A DNA stretch of 64,000 nt from Triatoma infestans (taxonomy: Eukaryota > Arthropoda > Insecta > Hemiptera > Reduviidae), in NCBI GenBank assembly GCA_011037195.1, contig JAAEAF010003823.1, positions 1-64,000 on the forward strand, given 5' to 3'. The notes beneath the pieces are model-generated. The model saw nothing but the letters and a program-made list of their open reading frames with translations. It searched no databases and had not been told where the DNA came from. Positions 34,164 to 45,760 of this stretch are shown piece by piece; position 1 is the stretch's first letter; each line of letters begins with the position of its first letter. Position numbers and translations under genes: made by a program.

Positions 34164-35023
34164 TTTTCTTTATTAATGGATATGTTTTATTTTAATTAAG
34201 GATCACTTGATCATAATTTGGAAAGGATACTGTAGGGTATAGGATACTAGTGCAAGTAAAGTAAACAAAATTCAAGAAATATTTGTTAGTTTTATAGTAA
34301 GTATTAATTGGAGTAAGAGAAATTCGTGAAAGGATTTTACAGCCATGATATTTTTTCCACTTGTTACAAAAATGAAACTTATATTTTGAAAATTTCTCAA
34401 GATCTTGACTTCTTCTTAAAATAAAAGGAGAAAGTAAAATGAAGAACAGTAACAAAATTGGAATAGAAACAAGATTTGAAGTAGTTTTATAAAAAATAGA
34501 AATTTGCCTAGTGTCCTACCTTAATAAAAAGGTCATATGGTGTTGCTAAGCAACTTGTAGCCATATGTTGTCAAGGCAAACTCTTTTTTCCATATTTCCT
34601 TTTTTTATATTTGGTATTTTAATTCTTTTTTTTTTTAAATTTTATCAAGAACAAATGAGATTAGCGGTACTATTATTATATCATACACAATCACTAAGTA
34701 ACTTTCTAACAAATTACGTCACTATACGTGTGACACACTGACAATGGAAAGCACTGTTTTTCTTTCATTTTTTTTATTTTTATTTTTTATTTGCTATTTG
34801 ATTTCATTCAGCACAATGAAAAGTATTTGCTATTTGATTTCATTCAACACAATGAAAGCGCATTGTTAAAAATATACAAGTGAAAAAAATATTAAAGAAA
34901 ATTATACTACATTCTATATAATATAATAGATTTTAAAGTTTGTCAATGCCTTGATGGGCGGGCGTATTACAATGAGGAGCTGATACTTATGGTAATAAAC
35001 CTTATATGTAAGTTGTAAAAATA
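34164..35023. other. AT-rich sequence with a short internal duplication
   Basis: No gene recognised. A ~30-bp phrase (TTTGCTATTTGATTTCATTC) is tandemly repeated at 34787-34850, and a family X tail remnant lies near 34310. Confidence 0.4.
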
Positions 35024-36080
35024 GGATTTTTTTTTTATTTAAGGCGCGTCAAAATATATGGCCAATGGCGCCCGGAGCCTTCTCAGTGCACTGCCGGCTT
35101 CCAGACAGTGTTCTCTCGATACAGACAACACTGTGCATCACCGAACAGTGCGCATTATTTTAATTTAAAGTCTTTATTTAATATAAAAATACAAATACAA
35201 AATACAAACTTCTAAAATACAAATACCAAATAAATATAAAAATACGAACTTCTTTGAAAATATAATTTTTTTTTTTATAAAGGCAGCCGCCATGATACAA
35301 GACTGTCGGCGGAGTGGATAATAAATAACTATATAAACTACACGTTAAATTCTAAAGTAATTGTCAAAGTTATTTCAAGTTTCTTTACGGTATTATTATT
35401 TTATTTTAACGGATACAATAAGAGAGGAGTTAGCTAATAACTCATTCACTCTTTAGCCTGTGATTAAACTAGTTAAAAATTTATATGTTACCCAGTAAAA
35501 ATGAGTATTAAACAATTTTACTTTTCATAAGAAAATGAGGATTAAAGCAGGCTTGAACCAAAGCTACATATTGCTTTACAGTAATGAGCCAACAGAGGCC
35601 AATCTGAACCATTTACAATTTCCAACATTTTAACATTTGAAATAGAAATATTGCCAAAATATTTTAATCTGACCTCACACAGTCTAGAACAAACAACCAA
35701 GATATGGTACATTCGATCATGTATTGGCTCATTACATAACAAACAGACTTCTTCTGTATTGTCATAGTGATATGGCGGAGAACAACCTAGGTACAATACA
35801 CCAGCCCGAGCCTTAATGATCCACCTCATCTGTTCCAAAGATAACATACAATTAAAATAATGTTTGCTACCTAAGTTAAATTTGAGTTCTTTATAGATGC
35901 TATAGAAATCAAGATTAGAAACTTTCTGCAAAAATTCTTCTTTATACTGTAGCTGGATACATTTCAATAATTTATAGTGAGCAGTAGAGGCTTCTAGGAA
36001 GAAAAAAATGTAAGGGTAGCACAGATGGACTCGAACCCGGGTCCTCCGCGTGGGAGTCCAGCACGCTAACGACCCTTCCC
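35024..36080 (-). mobile_element. Short-form SINE split by a LINE insertion
   Basis: The SINE 3' part (35024-35150) and its tRNA-like head (about 35977-36080, GGGTTCGAGTCC on the minus strand) flank a LINE fragment. Removing 35151-35976 restores the order seen in the SINE at 8780-9022. Confidence 0.82.
35151..35976 (-). mobile_element. LINE 3' fragment with 141-codon open C-terminus
   Basis: The minus strand has an open stretch of 141 codons (35967-35542) that matches the C-terminal part of an insect non-LTR retrotransposon: MRWIIKARAGVLYLGCSP, then a CCHC knuckle (C-x2-C, H-x4-C in EVCLLCNEPIHDRMYHILVVC). It ends in an AATAAAG-containing, A-rich 3' region at about 35160-35280. The insertion interrupts a SINE, with imperfect AGTGNG at both junctions. 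It differs from the I-like LINE found elsewhere in the window. The long open frame suggests a recent 5'-truncated insertion. Confidence 0.72.
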
Positions 36081-36227
36081 TGTCTTTATTGTTTTAAATT
36101 GTAGGAAATTATTATTGCAATTTACTGACACTTTTAAAAACTCTCATTATAATTGGCTTTTTAGTCATAAAAGATTTCTGATTGGTTGTTGAAATTTCTT
36201 TCAGCATTTTTTTTTTTTTTTTTATTT

Positions 36228-36365
36228 GTCAAATTTTCCAAATTGAATTTACACCGGAAATACATGTTTTGAGCCGCTCCTCTGTGTGAAAAAATATTTT
36301 TTTTTAGCTAATGGTTTGAATGGTGTGTGTGTGTGTGTGTGTGTTTTTTTAACAGAATATATTCA
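36228..36365 (+). repeat. Family X head fragment with (GT)n
   Basis: Covers the GTCAAATTTTCC to GGAAATACATG block and a GT run (36320-36343), then stops where the next, oppositely oriented copy begins. Confidence 0.65.
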
Positions 36366-37334
36366 AAAATCTGGTGTGAAACACTCACACAACTTTCTCT
36401 TACTCCTGTTCTCAAAATTATAATTGACAAATGTTATAGTTTGTGTCGAAAACTGAAAAAGCTGTTCAGTATAAGCGCACTTCCGGCTTACAATTTTCTT
36501 AAAACTTGGAATTTTGGCCATCTATTTATTTCTAATTAATTTTCTTTGGATGATTGAATTGTATAATCAACTATGATACCACTTTAGGGGAAGCTGCAAC
36601 CCCGCCCCTCCCCTAAAACTGCCGTTACATGAATTTTTCCAGAGAAATGTGTTAAATAAAAGATGTAGATCTTTGCATTTTTATTTTGTATACGAAGTTT
36701 CAAGAAAATCGTCGGAGCCATTTTTGAGAAAATCGCGAAAAAATGAAAAAAATCATTTAGTAAAGTATCAAAACAAACGCACTTCCGGATATCTGATTTT
36801 TTTCAAACTCGGAATTTCAACAACATATTTAATTCTAATTAACATTATTTAGATGACAGAATTGTCTAATAAACTGAAATAGCAGTTAAGATGAAAACCT
36901 ACCCTTCCCCTCCCCCAGAAGTGCCCTTAAATGAATTTTCCTGGAGAAATGTTTCAAATAAAAGTTATAGCTCTTTGTATGTGTAGTTGATATACCAAGT
37001 TTAAAGAAAATCGTCGGAGCCATTTTGAAAAAATCGCAAAAACGTAAAAAAAACACCTAGTAAAGTGGTACTTCCGGTTGAGGAATATTGACACATAACG
37101 CACCGTCAGATCCCATGGTGATACCTAAACGTAATAACAAGTTTGAACTTGCTACGATTTTTCGTTTTTGAGCTATGCTGTTCACATACATACACACACA
37201 CACACAGACCATTTGCTAAAAACCACTTTTTTGGACTCAGGGGACCTCAAAACGGATATTTCCTGTGAAAACTCAATATCGAAAATTTGACACGATTACA
37301 ATACTTCCTCTTACAAGAGAGTAAGAGAAAGTAA
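36366..37334 (-). mobile_element. Family X copy, complete, three modules
   Basis: Bounded by the hairpin end (GTGTGAAACACTCACAC) plus ACTTTCTCTTACTCC at 36392-36406 and the inverted copy at about 37319-37332. ACTTCCGG motifs occur at each module start on the plus strand. Confidence 0.85.
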
Positions 37335-37658
37335 AAATGAAAAATTGCACCAAGTTCATACTTGGTATTCCATTCAGTTACTATTACCGCATTCGACATG
37401 AAAGTATCTGGCAAAATCCATCAATGAACTTTACTGATTTTTTTTTGTTTTTGTTTTTAACGTTTTTCTCGAAAATGTCTCAAACGACTTTCTCCAGGAA
37501 AATTGAGTTTGGGAGGTTCAAGGGGAAGAAAAGCCGTTTTAAGCATTCCTCCAAAGTATCATTTCAATGCAATGTATAATTTCATCATCTATACAACAAT
37601 GAAGTACTGAAGAAGCAGTCAGAGACATTTTCCGTGGTAGCCTGCTTCATTTTGTGGT

Positions 37659-37696
37659 CATCGACCGGTTTCGGGCGTTCGCCCATCTTCAGGATG
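37659..37696 (-). ncRNA. Hammerhead ribozyme motif (HHR-A, copy 2)
   Basis: On the minus strand CATC, CTGAAGA, GGGC-GAAC-GCCC, GAAA, ACC/GGT, C and GATG follow in order. Stem I is a perfect 4-bp CATC/GATG. All conserved core residues are present. Confidence 0.8.
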
Positions 37697-37784
37697 CGTT
37701 TTTTAGACAGTGTGTCTATATACTCGAGTGTGTAAACTGAATTTGCTCTGTGCTTGTCTGTGTTGTCACACTGTCTAAAAAACG

Positions 37785-37822
37785 CATCCTGAAGATGGGC
37801 GAACGCCCGAAACCGGTCGATG
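37785..37822 (+). ncRNA. Hammerhead ribozyme motif (HHR-A, copy 3)
   Basis: CATC (37785-37788), CTGAAGA (37789-37795), stem II, GAAA, ACCGGT, cleavage C37818 and GATG (37819-37822). It is the mirror of copy 2, so transcription of either strand yields a ribozyme. Confidence 0.82.
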
Positions 37823-38605
37823 ACCACAAAATGATGCAGGCAACCACGGAAAATGTCTCTGATGCTTTCCAGCTCTGCGGAACCAACCACCACAACAATG
37901 AAGAAGCAATGTTAGCATTCCAAATTTTCAAGAGAAAATCTGTTATAACCGGAAATGCAACTATACAAAATAAACTTCTTTTTTAAGTTGTTTTTTGGGA
38001 TGTTCTTGACAACGCTCACACGGATTTTCTTTAAACTAGGGAGCTAAAGCACTGATATAAACTTATCACATTTTTTTTAAACTTATTTTTTCTGGGAAAA
38101 TTAAATTTAGACGACTCTGTGGGATCCCATGTAAGTTATTTTTAAATTTAAATTGCCGTCACAAGCTTTGTTTAGGTCAGAGTTGTTGGCACACAGACCA
38201 GATATATATCATTAACCCCTACCACCTTTATTTTATGGCCAGCCCGACTATAAACGTTTGTAAATATTGCATTTTAAATGAAAATTTGTTAATAAATTAT
38301 ATTAATTGGAGTAAGAGAAAATAGGGTGATTGTTTCGCACCAAATTTTTATATAAATAATATGTAGTCGGCTAAATTGACGCTCCAAAATGTTGTTCAAA
38401 TGGCTGATGTAATATTTGATTTAAAATAAATAATAATTAAGAGAATGACCTCGTAATAGGTGAAAGAACATAATGTCTTTAGTAAATGCCTTTCTTTAAT
38501 ATTTTATAAGTAGGGGAAAAATGAATGCCATAATGCAAAAATAAAATTAACCAGCAAAGCTGACTTATTGTTAGATTAGTTCATATTCTATTAATTACTA
38601 TCTTT

Positions 38606-39604
38606 TTACTTTCTCTTACTCCCCTAGTAAGAAGAAGTATTGTGATCATGTTAAACTTTCGATATCGAGTTTTCACCGGAAATATCCGTTTTGAGGACCC
38701 CTGAGCACTAAAAAGTGGTTTAAGGAAAATGGTGGGTGTGGGTGTGTTTGTGTGTGTGTGTGTGAATGTGTGTGTATGTGAACAGCATAGCTCAAAAACG
38801 AAAAATCGTAGAAAGTTCAAACTTCATATTCCGTTTAGGTATCATCATGGGGTCCGACAGTGGATCATCTGTCAAAATTCCTCAACCGGAAGTACCACTT
38901 TAGTAGTTTTTTTTTTTTTTACTTTTTTACGATTCTCTTCAAACATGGTATATCAAGTACAAATACAAAGAGCTATACAACTTTCATTTGAAACATTTCT
39001 CCAGGAAAATTCATTTAAGGGCCGTTTTGGGGGAGAGGTGTTAGGTTTTCCTCTAAAGTGCTATTTCAGTTTACTATACAATTCTGTCGTATAAATAATA
39101 TTAATTAAAATTAAATATGCTGTTGAAATTCAGAGCTTGAAAAAAAATTGGATGATCGGAAGTGCGTTTTTACTGAATTGTGTTTTTCAGTTTTCTAGTA
39201 TTTCCTTGAAAACGGCTCCAATGATTTTCTTTAATGTAGTTGTGTGTACTATACATAATAGAGAGCTACAACTTTTATTTGAAACATTTCTCCTGATAAT
39301 ATCATTTAAGGAGGGCTTTTGGGGGAGGAGAAGGTTTATGTTTTTCTCTAATGTGCTATCGTAGTGATTATACAATTGTACCATCCAAACAAAATTAATT
39401 AGAAATAAATAAATGGCCATAATTCCGAGTTTCTAGAAAATTAGTAAACCGGAAGTGCGCTTTTACTGAACAGTTTTTTTTCAGTTTTCGACGAACTCTG
39501 ACGAATTTCATTAAATATGGTACACTAACTCAAAAATTGGTCAATTTCAATTTTGAAAACTGGAGTAAGAGAAAGTTGTGTGAGTGTTTCACACCAGATT
39601 TTTT
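38606..39604 (+). mobile_element. Family X copy, complete, three modules
   Basis: ACTTTCTCTTACTCC at 38608-38622 and the inverted copy at 39562-39576, then a GTGTGAGTGTTTCACAC hairpin. It forms an inverted pair with the copy at 36366-37334. Confidence 0.87.
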
Positions 39605-41030
39605 GAGGTTGAAAAAAAACCTCTGTTGTGAATGATTCACACGACTTTCTCTTACTCCAGTTAACAATAATTGGTGATTTTCAAGGGTTTACACTTCTCA
39701 TTTAACATTGTTCTAATCTATTCTCAGGTTAGAACTGGTCCTCCACTATTAAGCAAGCGGATTGTAGGGGCTTGCGTCTACATCCGCCGTTTTCGACACC
39801 AGTACCTATTATCTGCATGTGCTATTGTAGCATAATCCAGTCCATTACCAGTGCGTTGAATAACAACGTTGCCCGCTGAAGACTAGGATTTGGGTTATCA
39901 TCGCCTTTATGTAATGTAGTGACAAGAAATAAATGTATAGTTGAATGAATGATAAAAAGGCTAGGCTAATTCTTATTTCCAGTCCACCTAGATCCCCATC
40001 TCCAGCAAGTGGATTATTTACAACTAAATACTCCACACAAACATTAAATTGAAATGGCATTTTAGAAAGAAACAGAATATTATTAAAGCACTCCCAGGAC
40101 GCCATCAGAATTAATTAAGGTTACTTCAAGATAATGTCGTATGCCAAACCAAAACTCCAAAAACTAAAAACTTTTTCATTGCTCAGAGTTACTTTGTCAT
40201 TCAAGAAGCCGATTACAGACAATATGGGCGAAACGTCTTTTTTTTTTTTATGGCAAATTAGTGACACATTCTCAACCGAAAACCTAAGTTTCTGCTTGTA
40301 AAAAGGATATTTCCTCCTTCTTGTACAAAACGGTACAGTGATGTTTTAACAAAAGAAAAAAACCCGACAAGGTTCACATAGCATTTCAAAACTACATCAT
40401 GAGATAATTTATTACATGCACATTTTATCAGTAACCATTTTATTATAACCTATTGTTAACTTTTAACTTTTAATCACGATTCAATGCTATCAACTGTTTT
40501 TTTTTTCTTTATTACTCCACCACTGCCACTAGGATCTGTATAGAACGATTTTAGATATAGATATTTTTTTTTTCATTTCCGTTCCTTAGAGAAAAGAGCT
40601 CAAATTGTGTGATTCATTAACCGGATTACTTGACTTTTATTATAAATTCCTTCCTTATTATTATTTTTATTTTTCTTCTCCAACATTTAAGTTTGGGTAA
40701 TTTCCAAGATTTGACACAAGTAGTCCTCAAGGTTATATAAATATTCAAGAACAAAATTGGACTAAAGTTAATTGGTTGAATGTTTTATATTATATATATA
40801 TCTCCGCAAGAATATATAATATCTTCCATTATGTTCATAAACTATAAGTAGTTACGTATTATTAAGTTTATTCCATATTAATAAATGCCAAACTTTCTTT
40901 CATTTTATTTGATACAAAGAGTTTATTGTTAACAATTTAATTACTTTGAAATGTTACGTTATTGTCAAATTTTAGAATTTGCCCTTTCACTCACTTGTAA
41001 TACATATTTTGAGATCACCTGAGTACAAAT
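39605..41030. other. Unassigned sequence
   Basis: A fragment of an inverted family X end lies at 39628-39661. An 86-codon open frame (minus, 40105-39845) with an NPLAGDGDLGGLE stretch is of no recognised family. The rest is AT-rich. Confidence 0.4.
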
Positions 41031-41708
41031 AAAATGGTTTTTAGCGAATAGTCTGTATGTATGGTCGGTCGGTTTGAGGACACTCAAACTTGATATTCCG
41101 TTTAATTACCACCAACTACCACTTCTGTTACGAAGGTTTCTATTAAAAGTCCACCAACCGGAAGTATGAATTTAATGATTTTCTATATACATTGTATACT
41201 AATCTACATCCATATAAAGCACGCAATGTTATATTTGGGAAACTAGGTAACTTTTTTTTTTTGTTACGATAATTTAGGAAAATTTCATTTTAAATATTTT
41301 CTTATCAACAATTTCCCTCGATATTGATTTTTTATTATCATTCAACTAAATAACATGCAACTTAATGCAGACTGTGATAATGACCGTCAAATACTAGGTC
41401 AAAACTAAAAGGTCACAGCCAGACCAGAGCACTGTGAGATATTGGCCTCACTTGCATGGACGGAGGTGTGTTTGTATTTGTGTGCGTGTCTGTGTAGAAA
41501 ACCTGTGTATTAAAAACTTGCAACCGGCCGACAATATTACATCAGCCAGCCATTTTGAGATTGCCAGGGATTGAATTTTAAAGTTCGTTCACTATTATTA
41601 GTAGAATTCTCTGGTTGTGAACGATAATAGCAAAGCACGCTATCTATGGTTTTTTTTATACAGTGATAAATTCACTGAACTTTTTTTTGCCACAACTCCT
41701 ACTTTTTA

Positions 41709-42300
41709 TTACTTTCTCTTACCGTTGTAAGAGGAAAGTATTGGCGATCGTGTCAAATTTTTCTATACAGAATAATCACAGGAAATATTACATTTTGAGG
41801 TCCCCTAAATCTGAAAAAGTGTTTTTTTATTTTTATTTTTATTTTTTTTTTAAGAAATTGGCCTCTGGGTGTGATATGTTTGTTTGTGTGTCTGTATGCG
41901 TGTATGATCAACCATAATTCAAAACCGGAAAATCACAAGAAAGTTCAAATTTGATATTTCATTTAAGTGATTTAATGTGACCAGACAATAAGGTTTTTTG
42001 ATCAAAATTGGTCAACCGGAAGTATCACTTTACTGAAAACAGATTTTTCCGGTATTTTTGTGAATTTCGGCTTGAAAAATGGCTTGAACGATTTTGGATC
42101 GGGTGGGAGATTATGCCATTTCAGTTTATTATAGGGTTCTATTATCTATATAATATTAATTAGAACTAAATAGGTTGCCAAAATTCTAATAAAATTAGAA
42201 TCAGTTCACCGGAAGTGCAACATTGTTGAACAGTTTTTGCCAAAAATTTTTCTCAACCGGAAATACCATTTTATAGTCCGTAATAAATGTAAACAAATTT
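41709..42300 (+). mobile_element. Family X copy, 3'-decayed
   Basis: Begins ACTTTCTCTTACCGTTGTAAGAG and carries the CGATCGTGTCAAATTTT block and two CCGGAAGT module starts (about 42015 and 42210). No clear end. Confidence 0.7.
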
Positions 42301-42554
42301 TTTTTTATTAAATAAACATTTTTTTTTTAATGATTTAACCCCATTTATTCAAAAATAAAATAATATAATACATTAATGTAATAAACAAACTTAAAAATCA
42401 TTGTGCAATGTTTATTAACAATTTTCGATTTATTTACACAAAAAAAAAAAATGGATCAACTTTTGTACCTCAAAATTTTGTATCATCCAAAAAGTTTATG
42501 TCGGCAACAAAGTAGATTCAAAAAAATATCTCATGGGGGGAGAGATTTAAAAAA

Positions 42555-42600
42555 ATCCCATGTGAAACACTCATACAACTTTCTCTTACTCCAAGTAAAA
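42555..42600 (-). repeat. Family X 3'-end fragment
   Basis: Terminal hairpin (CATGTGAAACACTCATAC) and ACTTTCTCTTACTCC only. Confidence 0.6.
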
Positions 42601-42689
42601 CAATTTAATTAACGTTGAATATGTGGATCGATCCGTAATACTGGATAACATCTGGTATTTTATCCGTCATAGGTATCGTATTCCTTTTG

Positions 42690-42728
42690 TTCCTGACCGG
42701 TTTCGGATTTTCATCCATCGTCAGAGCA
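42690..42728 (-). ncRNA. Hammerhead motif (HHR-B, copy 4), intact core
   Basis: On the minus strand: CTGACGA, stem II GGAT-GAAA-ATCC, GAAA, ACC/GGT and the cleavage C (42695). Stem I is 2 bp, a mismatch, then 2 bp. Confidence 0.65.
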
Positions 42729-42984
42729 AATTCACTAAGTTCGTGTAGAGTTCACTTCAACGAAATGTTTCTGTTACAGTCACACTTGTTGGTTGTATAT
42801 ATGTGAGGGAGGTTATAAGGTTATGTTACTATGTGTGAGTGTGTGTGTGCGTTTAATGACAAAATGGAATTATTAGAAATTATGATTATACATTAGAAAA
42901 AAGTGTGTAATAAATGGCAAGTATAATTAAAGTATATAACTTTATCAGAGATATTTTCCGTGATAGCCTGCTTATTTTTGTGGT

Positions 42985-43026
42985 CATCGACCGGTTGGTT
43001 TCGGGCGTTCGCCCATCATCAGGATA
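42985..43026 (-). ncRNA. Hammerhead motif with looped stem III (HHR-A, copy 4)
   Basis: CTGATGA, stem II GGGC-GAAC-GCCC, GAAA, then ACC-AACC-GGT: unlike the other copies, stem III here is closed by a four-base loop. Stem I pairs TATC with GATG. This copy is the best candidate for activity as a monomer. Confidence 0.72.
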
Positions 43027-43472
43027 CATATGTCAAACAGTGTGATAACATTAGATTTGCATAGAGCAAATTTAGTTGTTACACTGACTCGTGTAGAGAG
43101 TTCACTTCGACGTAATGTCTCTGTTACACTCATACTTGGTTTGTTGGTTGTACGTATGTGCGGGAGGTTATAAGGTTATGTTACTATGTGTGTGTGTTTA
43201 ATATGACACTAAATTTGCTCTGTGCAAATCTATGTTATCACACTGTTTGACATATGCTTCCTCATGATGGGCGATGACCACAAAAAGAAGCAGTCTATAA
43301 CGGAAAATATCTCTGATGCTTTCCAGCACTGCGGAACCAACCACAACAACTAAGTATAACTTCATATACTTTATATTACTTTCGTTATAATGTAACCTTC
43401 AAAACATGCTATTTTTTTATACACAATTTTCTAATGTATAATGATAATTTATATTAATTCCATTTTGTCATT

Positions 43473-43474
<2 letters not shown>

Positions 43475-43505
<31 letters not shown>
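43475..43505. repeat. (CA)n microsatellite
   Basis: Pure AC run of about 31 bp inside the HHR-B plus arm. Confidence 0.9.
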
Positions 43506-43508
<3 letters not shown>

Positions 43509-43616
43509 TAACATCCTTATAACCTCCCGCACATATATACAACCAACCAAACCAAGTGTGAGTGTAACAGAAACATTGCGTTGAAGTGAACTCTCTACAC
43601 GAACTTGGTGAATTTG

Positions 43617-43653
43617 GTCTGACGAAGGATGAAAACCCGAAACCGGTCAGGAA
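43617..43653 (+). ncRNA. Hammerhead motif (HHR-B, copy 5), slightly decayed
   Basis: CTGACGA (43619-43625), GAAA, ACCGGT and cleavage C43648 are intact. Stem II has one A-C mismatch (GGAT/ACCC). Confidence 0.55.
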
Positions 43654-44400
43654 CAAAAGGAATATACATGCTACGGCGGATAAAATGCCAGAATTTAATT
43701 GATCTTTGGTTAAAATGGTAAATTTATTTTTAGTTGTTTGACACGTCAGCTGGAGCCAATTTATGTTTTAATTTAACAATCAAAAGCAAATCTTTTTTTT
43801 TTATTTATTTATAACTCGGACAAACTAATTAATAATAAGCTATTTTCATTTAACTATGATTTTAATAAATATGATTGAAGGAGGTTAATTTGAATAAATA
43901 ACAAATAGATTGACAAGCGAATAAAATTATTCAAAAAAAAAAAAGAAAAAATAATAATAAAGATTCTCGATCTTTAAATGTGTAAGTCCTTCACACTCAA
44001 TTCAAATATTGTGAACTGGCCGATATCCCAACATTACTAGGGACGTAAATAGATTTCTATTTGGACCTTGTAATCATCATATATATAAACACTTCACTGT
44101 TTTGTCAAACTTAGAATCAAAATTAGTTATATATAAAATTTAAGGCAGTAGAGTTAAACTATAATTATAAGAACTATTTGTAAATATTTAAAAGTGTGTT
44201 ACATTGATTTTGTTTATATATCCATACATAAATAGAAATACAAAGAAAGTGCAAAGTAATTAGTGCATAAAAGGGATCTCTTAGAGAAGGTGTGGGTCAA
44301 TGCACTTTATTACATAATAATTGTGATTTAACTTATTGATCGGTTTATTGATTAAAAACATTTATGCTGATCATGTTTTCTTGTAGAAATGTAAAAAAAA

Positions 44401-45760
44401 AAATCTGGTGTGAAACACTCACACAACTTTCTCTTACTGCAGTTTACAAAATTGTAAATTAACAAATTTTATAGTTAAATTCGTCGGTAGTTTTTATGGA
44501 GAAAATCGAGAAAATTGAAAAAAAAAAAAACCTGTTCAGTTTTTCTTCACTTCCGGTTTTCTAATTTTTTTTTGAAACTCTGAATTTCTGGCAATCTATT
44601 TTGTTTCTAATTAATTTTGTTTAGATGGTAGAGCACTTTAGAGGAAATAAAATGTTTTATTTTGATAAATACATTTAATGTCCGCAAGGGGTATGTGTTG
44701 CATGCAGTTACTTGGGAAGGAGCGACCCCACGGGTTACTACAGCTCAGTACTCCATGCACTTCGTCAGAACAGTACACAATACACTCCATACAGTCTATA
44801 CAGACAAGGGCAAACACTGTACACAAACTAGGGTCTCCGTCCCAAGTTAATTGGCGTAAACCGGGGAGAAGGAATGGATTAGCTCAGTGGGAGGGCGCTG
44901 GACGCGGAGGTCTCAAGTTCGAATCCAACATACTGCCCTTAGATTTTCTCTTCCTAGGAGTCTCTACAACTCACTGTACGGTGATGAGCAGTGTTGTCTG
45001 TAGCTAGAGAACACTGCTTGAAGCCCGGCACAATAGATAGAGTGCACTGAAAAGGATCCGAGAGGCACAATAGATCTTTCAGGTTGCAGTGCGATAATCC
45101 CCTAGAACAATCTACAAATACATTTAATTCTTATGTACTATATACTATGTAGAATGATAGGATCGTCGACTACAACTCGAAGAAAAGCTGTTTTCTCAAA
45201 GAATTGCAAAAAACAATTAGGTGGTTACAATTGGGTTGATTGTTCCACTTCAAACTCAGAAATTTGGCAACACATTTAATTCTTATAAATATTATATACA
45301 TACATGATAAGATCGTATAGTAAATTTAAAATAGTACTTTAGAGGAAAGTATAATCCTAGGCCCCTCACCCGAAAATCCCCTTAAATTAATTTTTCCGGT
45401 AAATATGTTTCTTTCAAGTTAACGTTAAAGTTCCTTATATATAAATGCCTTAAAGAAAATCGTTGGAAAACCGTTTTCGAGAAAAATTGCATAAAAACCA
45501 AATATCCATTAAGTAAAGTGGTCCTAACTAGTCCACTGATCGATTTTTTTGTGAACTTAAAAGAAAGATCAAGTTTCATTTATCTCTATTTCCGTTTTCT
45601 GAGTTAGTTGACTACACTCGCACACACACAGCCACCTACTAATTTCTAAAATAAAAACCACTTTTCCGGTCTCAGAGAGGAAACCTCAAAATATATATTT
45701 CCGGTGAAAACTCAATTTTGAAAATTTGACACGATTTTGCAATAATACTTCCTCTATTGC
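44401..45760 (-). mobile_element. Family X copy interrupted by a composite SINE
   Basis: The terminal hairpin and ACTTTCTCTTACTGC lie at 44405-44440, and the head block (TGACACGATTTTGCAATAATACTT) near 45725-45755. The SINE at 44680-45115 splits it. Confidence 0.8.
44680..45115 (+). mobile_element. Composite tRNA-derived SINE, copy 2, exact ends
   Basis: Perfect 13-bp duplications AAATACATTTAAT (44667-44679 and 45116-45128) prove that the 436-bp unit moved as one piece, including the ~200-bp 5' block before the tRNA-like part (GGATTAGCTCAGTGG; AAGTTCGAATCC). It ends CAATCTAC without polyA. Overlapping open frames of 62 and 109 codons are not conserved. Confidence 0.92.

Larger units (their letters stand above)
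37605..37896. mobile_element. HHR-A inverted dimer (foldback), two intact hammerheads
   Basis: A ~290-bp insertion consists of a minus arm (about 37620-37712) and a plus arm (about 37768-37862) that are near-perfect inverted copies around a ~55-bp centre. Each arm has its own hammerhead. AATGAAG flanks both ends (37598-37604 and 37897-37903); the match extends to 12 bp because the element itself ends in ACAAC. The right end has the full terminus (GGAACCAACCACCACAAC) and the left end is truncated, a pattern seen for Penelope-like insertions. Confidence 0.85.
37335..38350 (+). mobile_element. Family X copy (diverged), interrupted by an HHR-A foldback
   Basis: Has the modules and the GGAGTAAGAGAAA end with a TTTCGCACC terminus, and is split at 37605-37896. 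Confidence 0.7.
42644..43690. mobile_element. HHR-B foldback with HHR-A arms nested inside
   Basis: A minus HHR-B arm from 42644 and a plus HHR-B arm ending at about 43690 are inverted copies. Between them lie a minus HHR-A arm (about 42945-43075), a further HHR-B piece and a plus HHR-A arm (about 43213-43350) whose ribozyme core is deleted. A (CA)n run is at 43475-43505. Confidence 0.75.

Noticed and set aside
39845..40105. 86-codon minus-strand frame as a gene
   Set aside because: No recognised domain, no splice or promoter context, surrounded by repeat fragments.
43213..43290. Fourth intact HHR-A ribozyme on the plus strand
   Set aside because: The core between stem II and the cleavage site is deleted (GGGC directly followed by GATGACC).
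44662..45007. Open frames over the composite SINE
   Set aside because: The frames differ from those of the 6.0-kb copy, and the region is a pol III-type mobile repeat.
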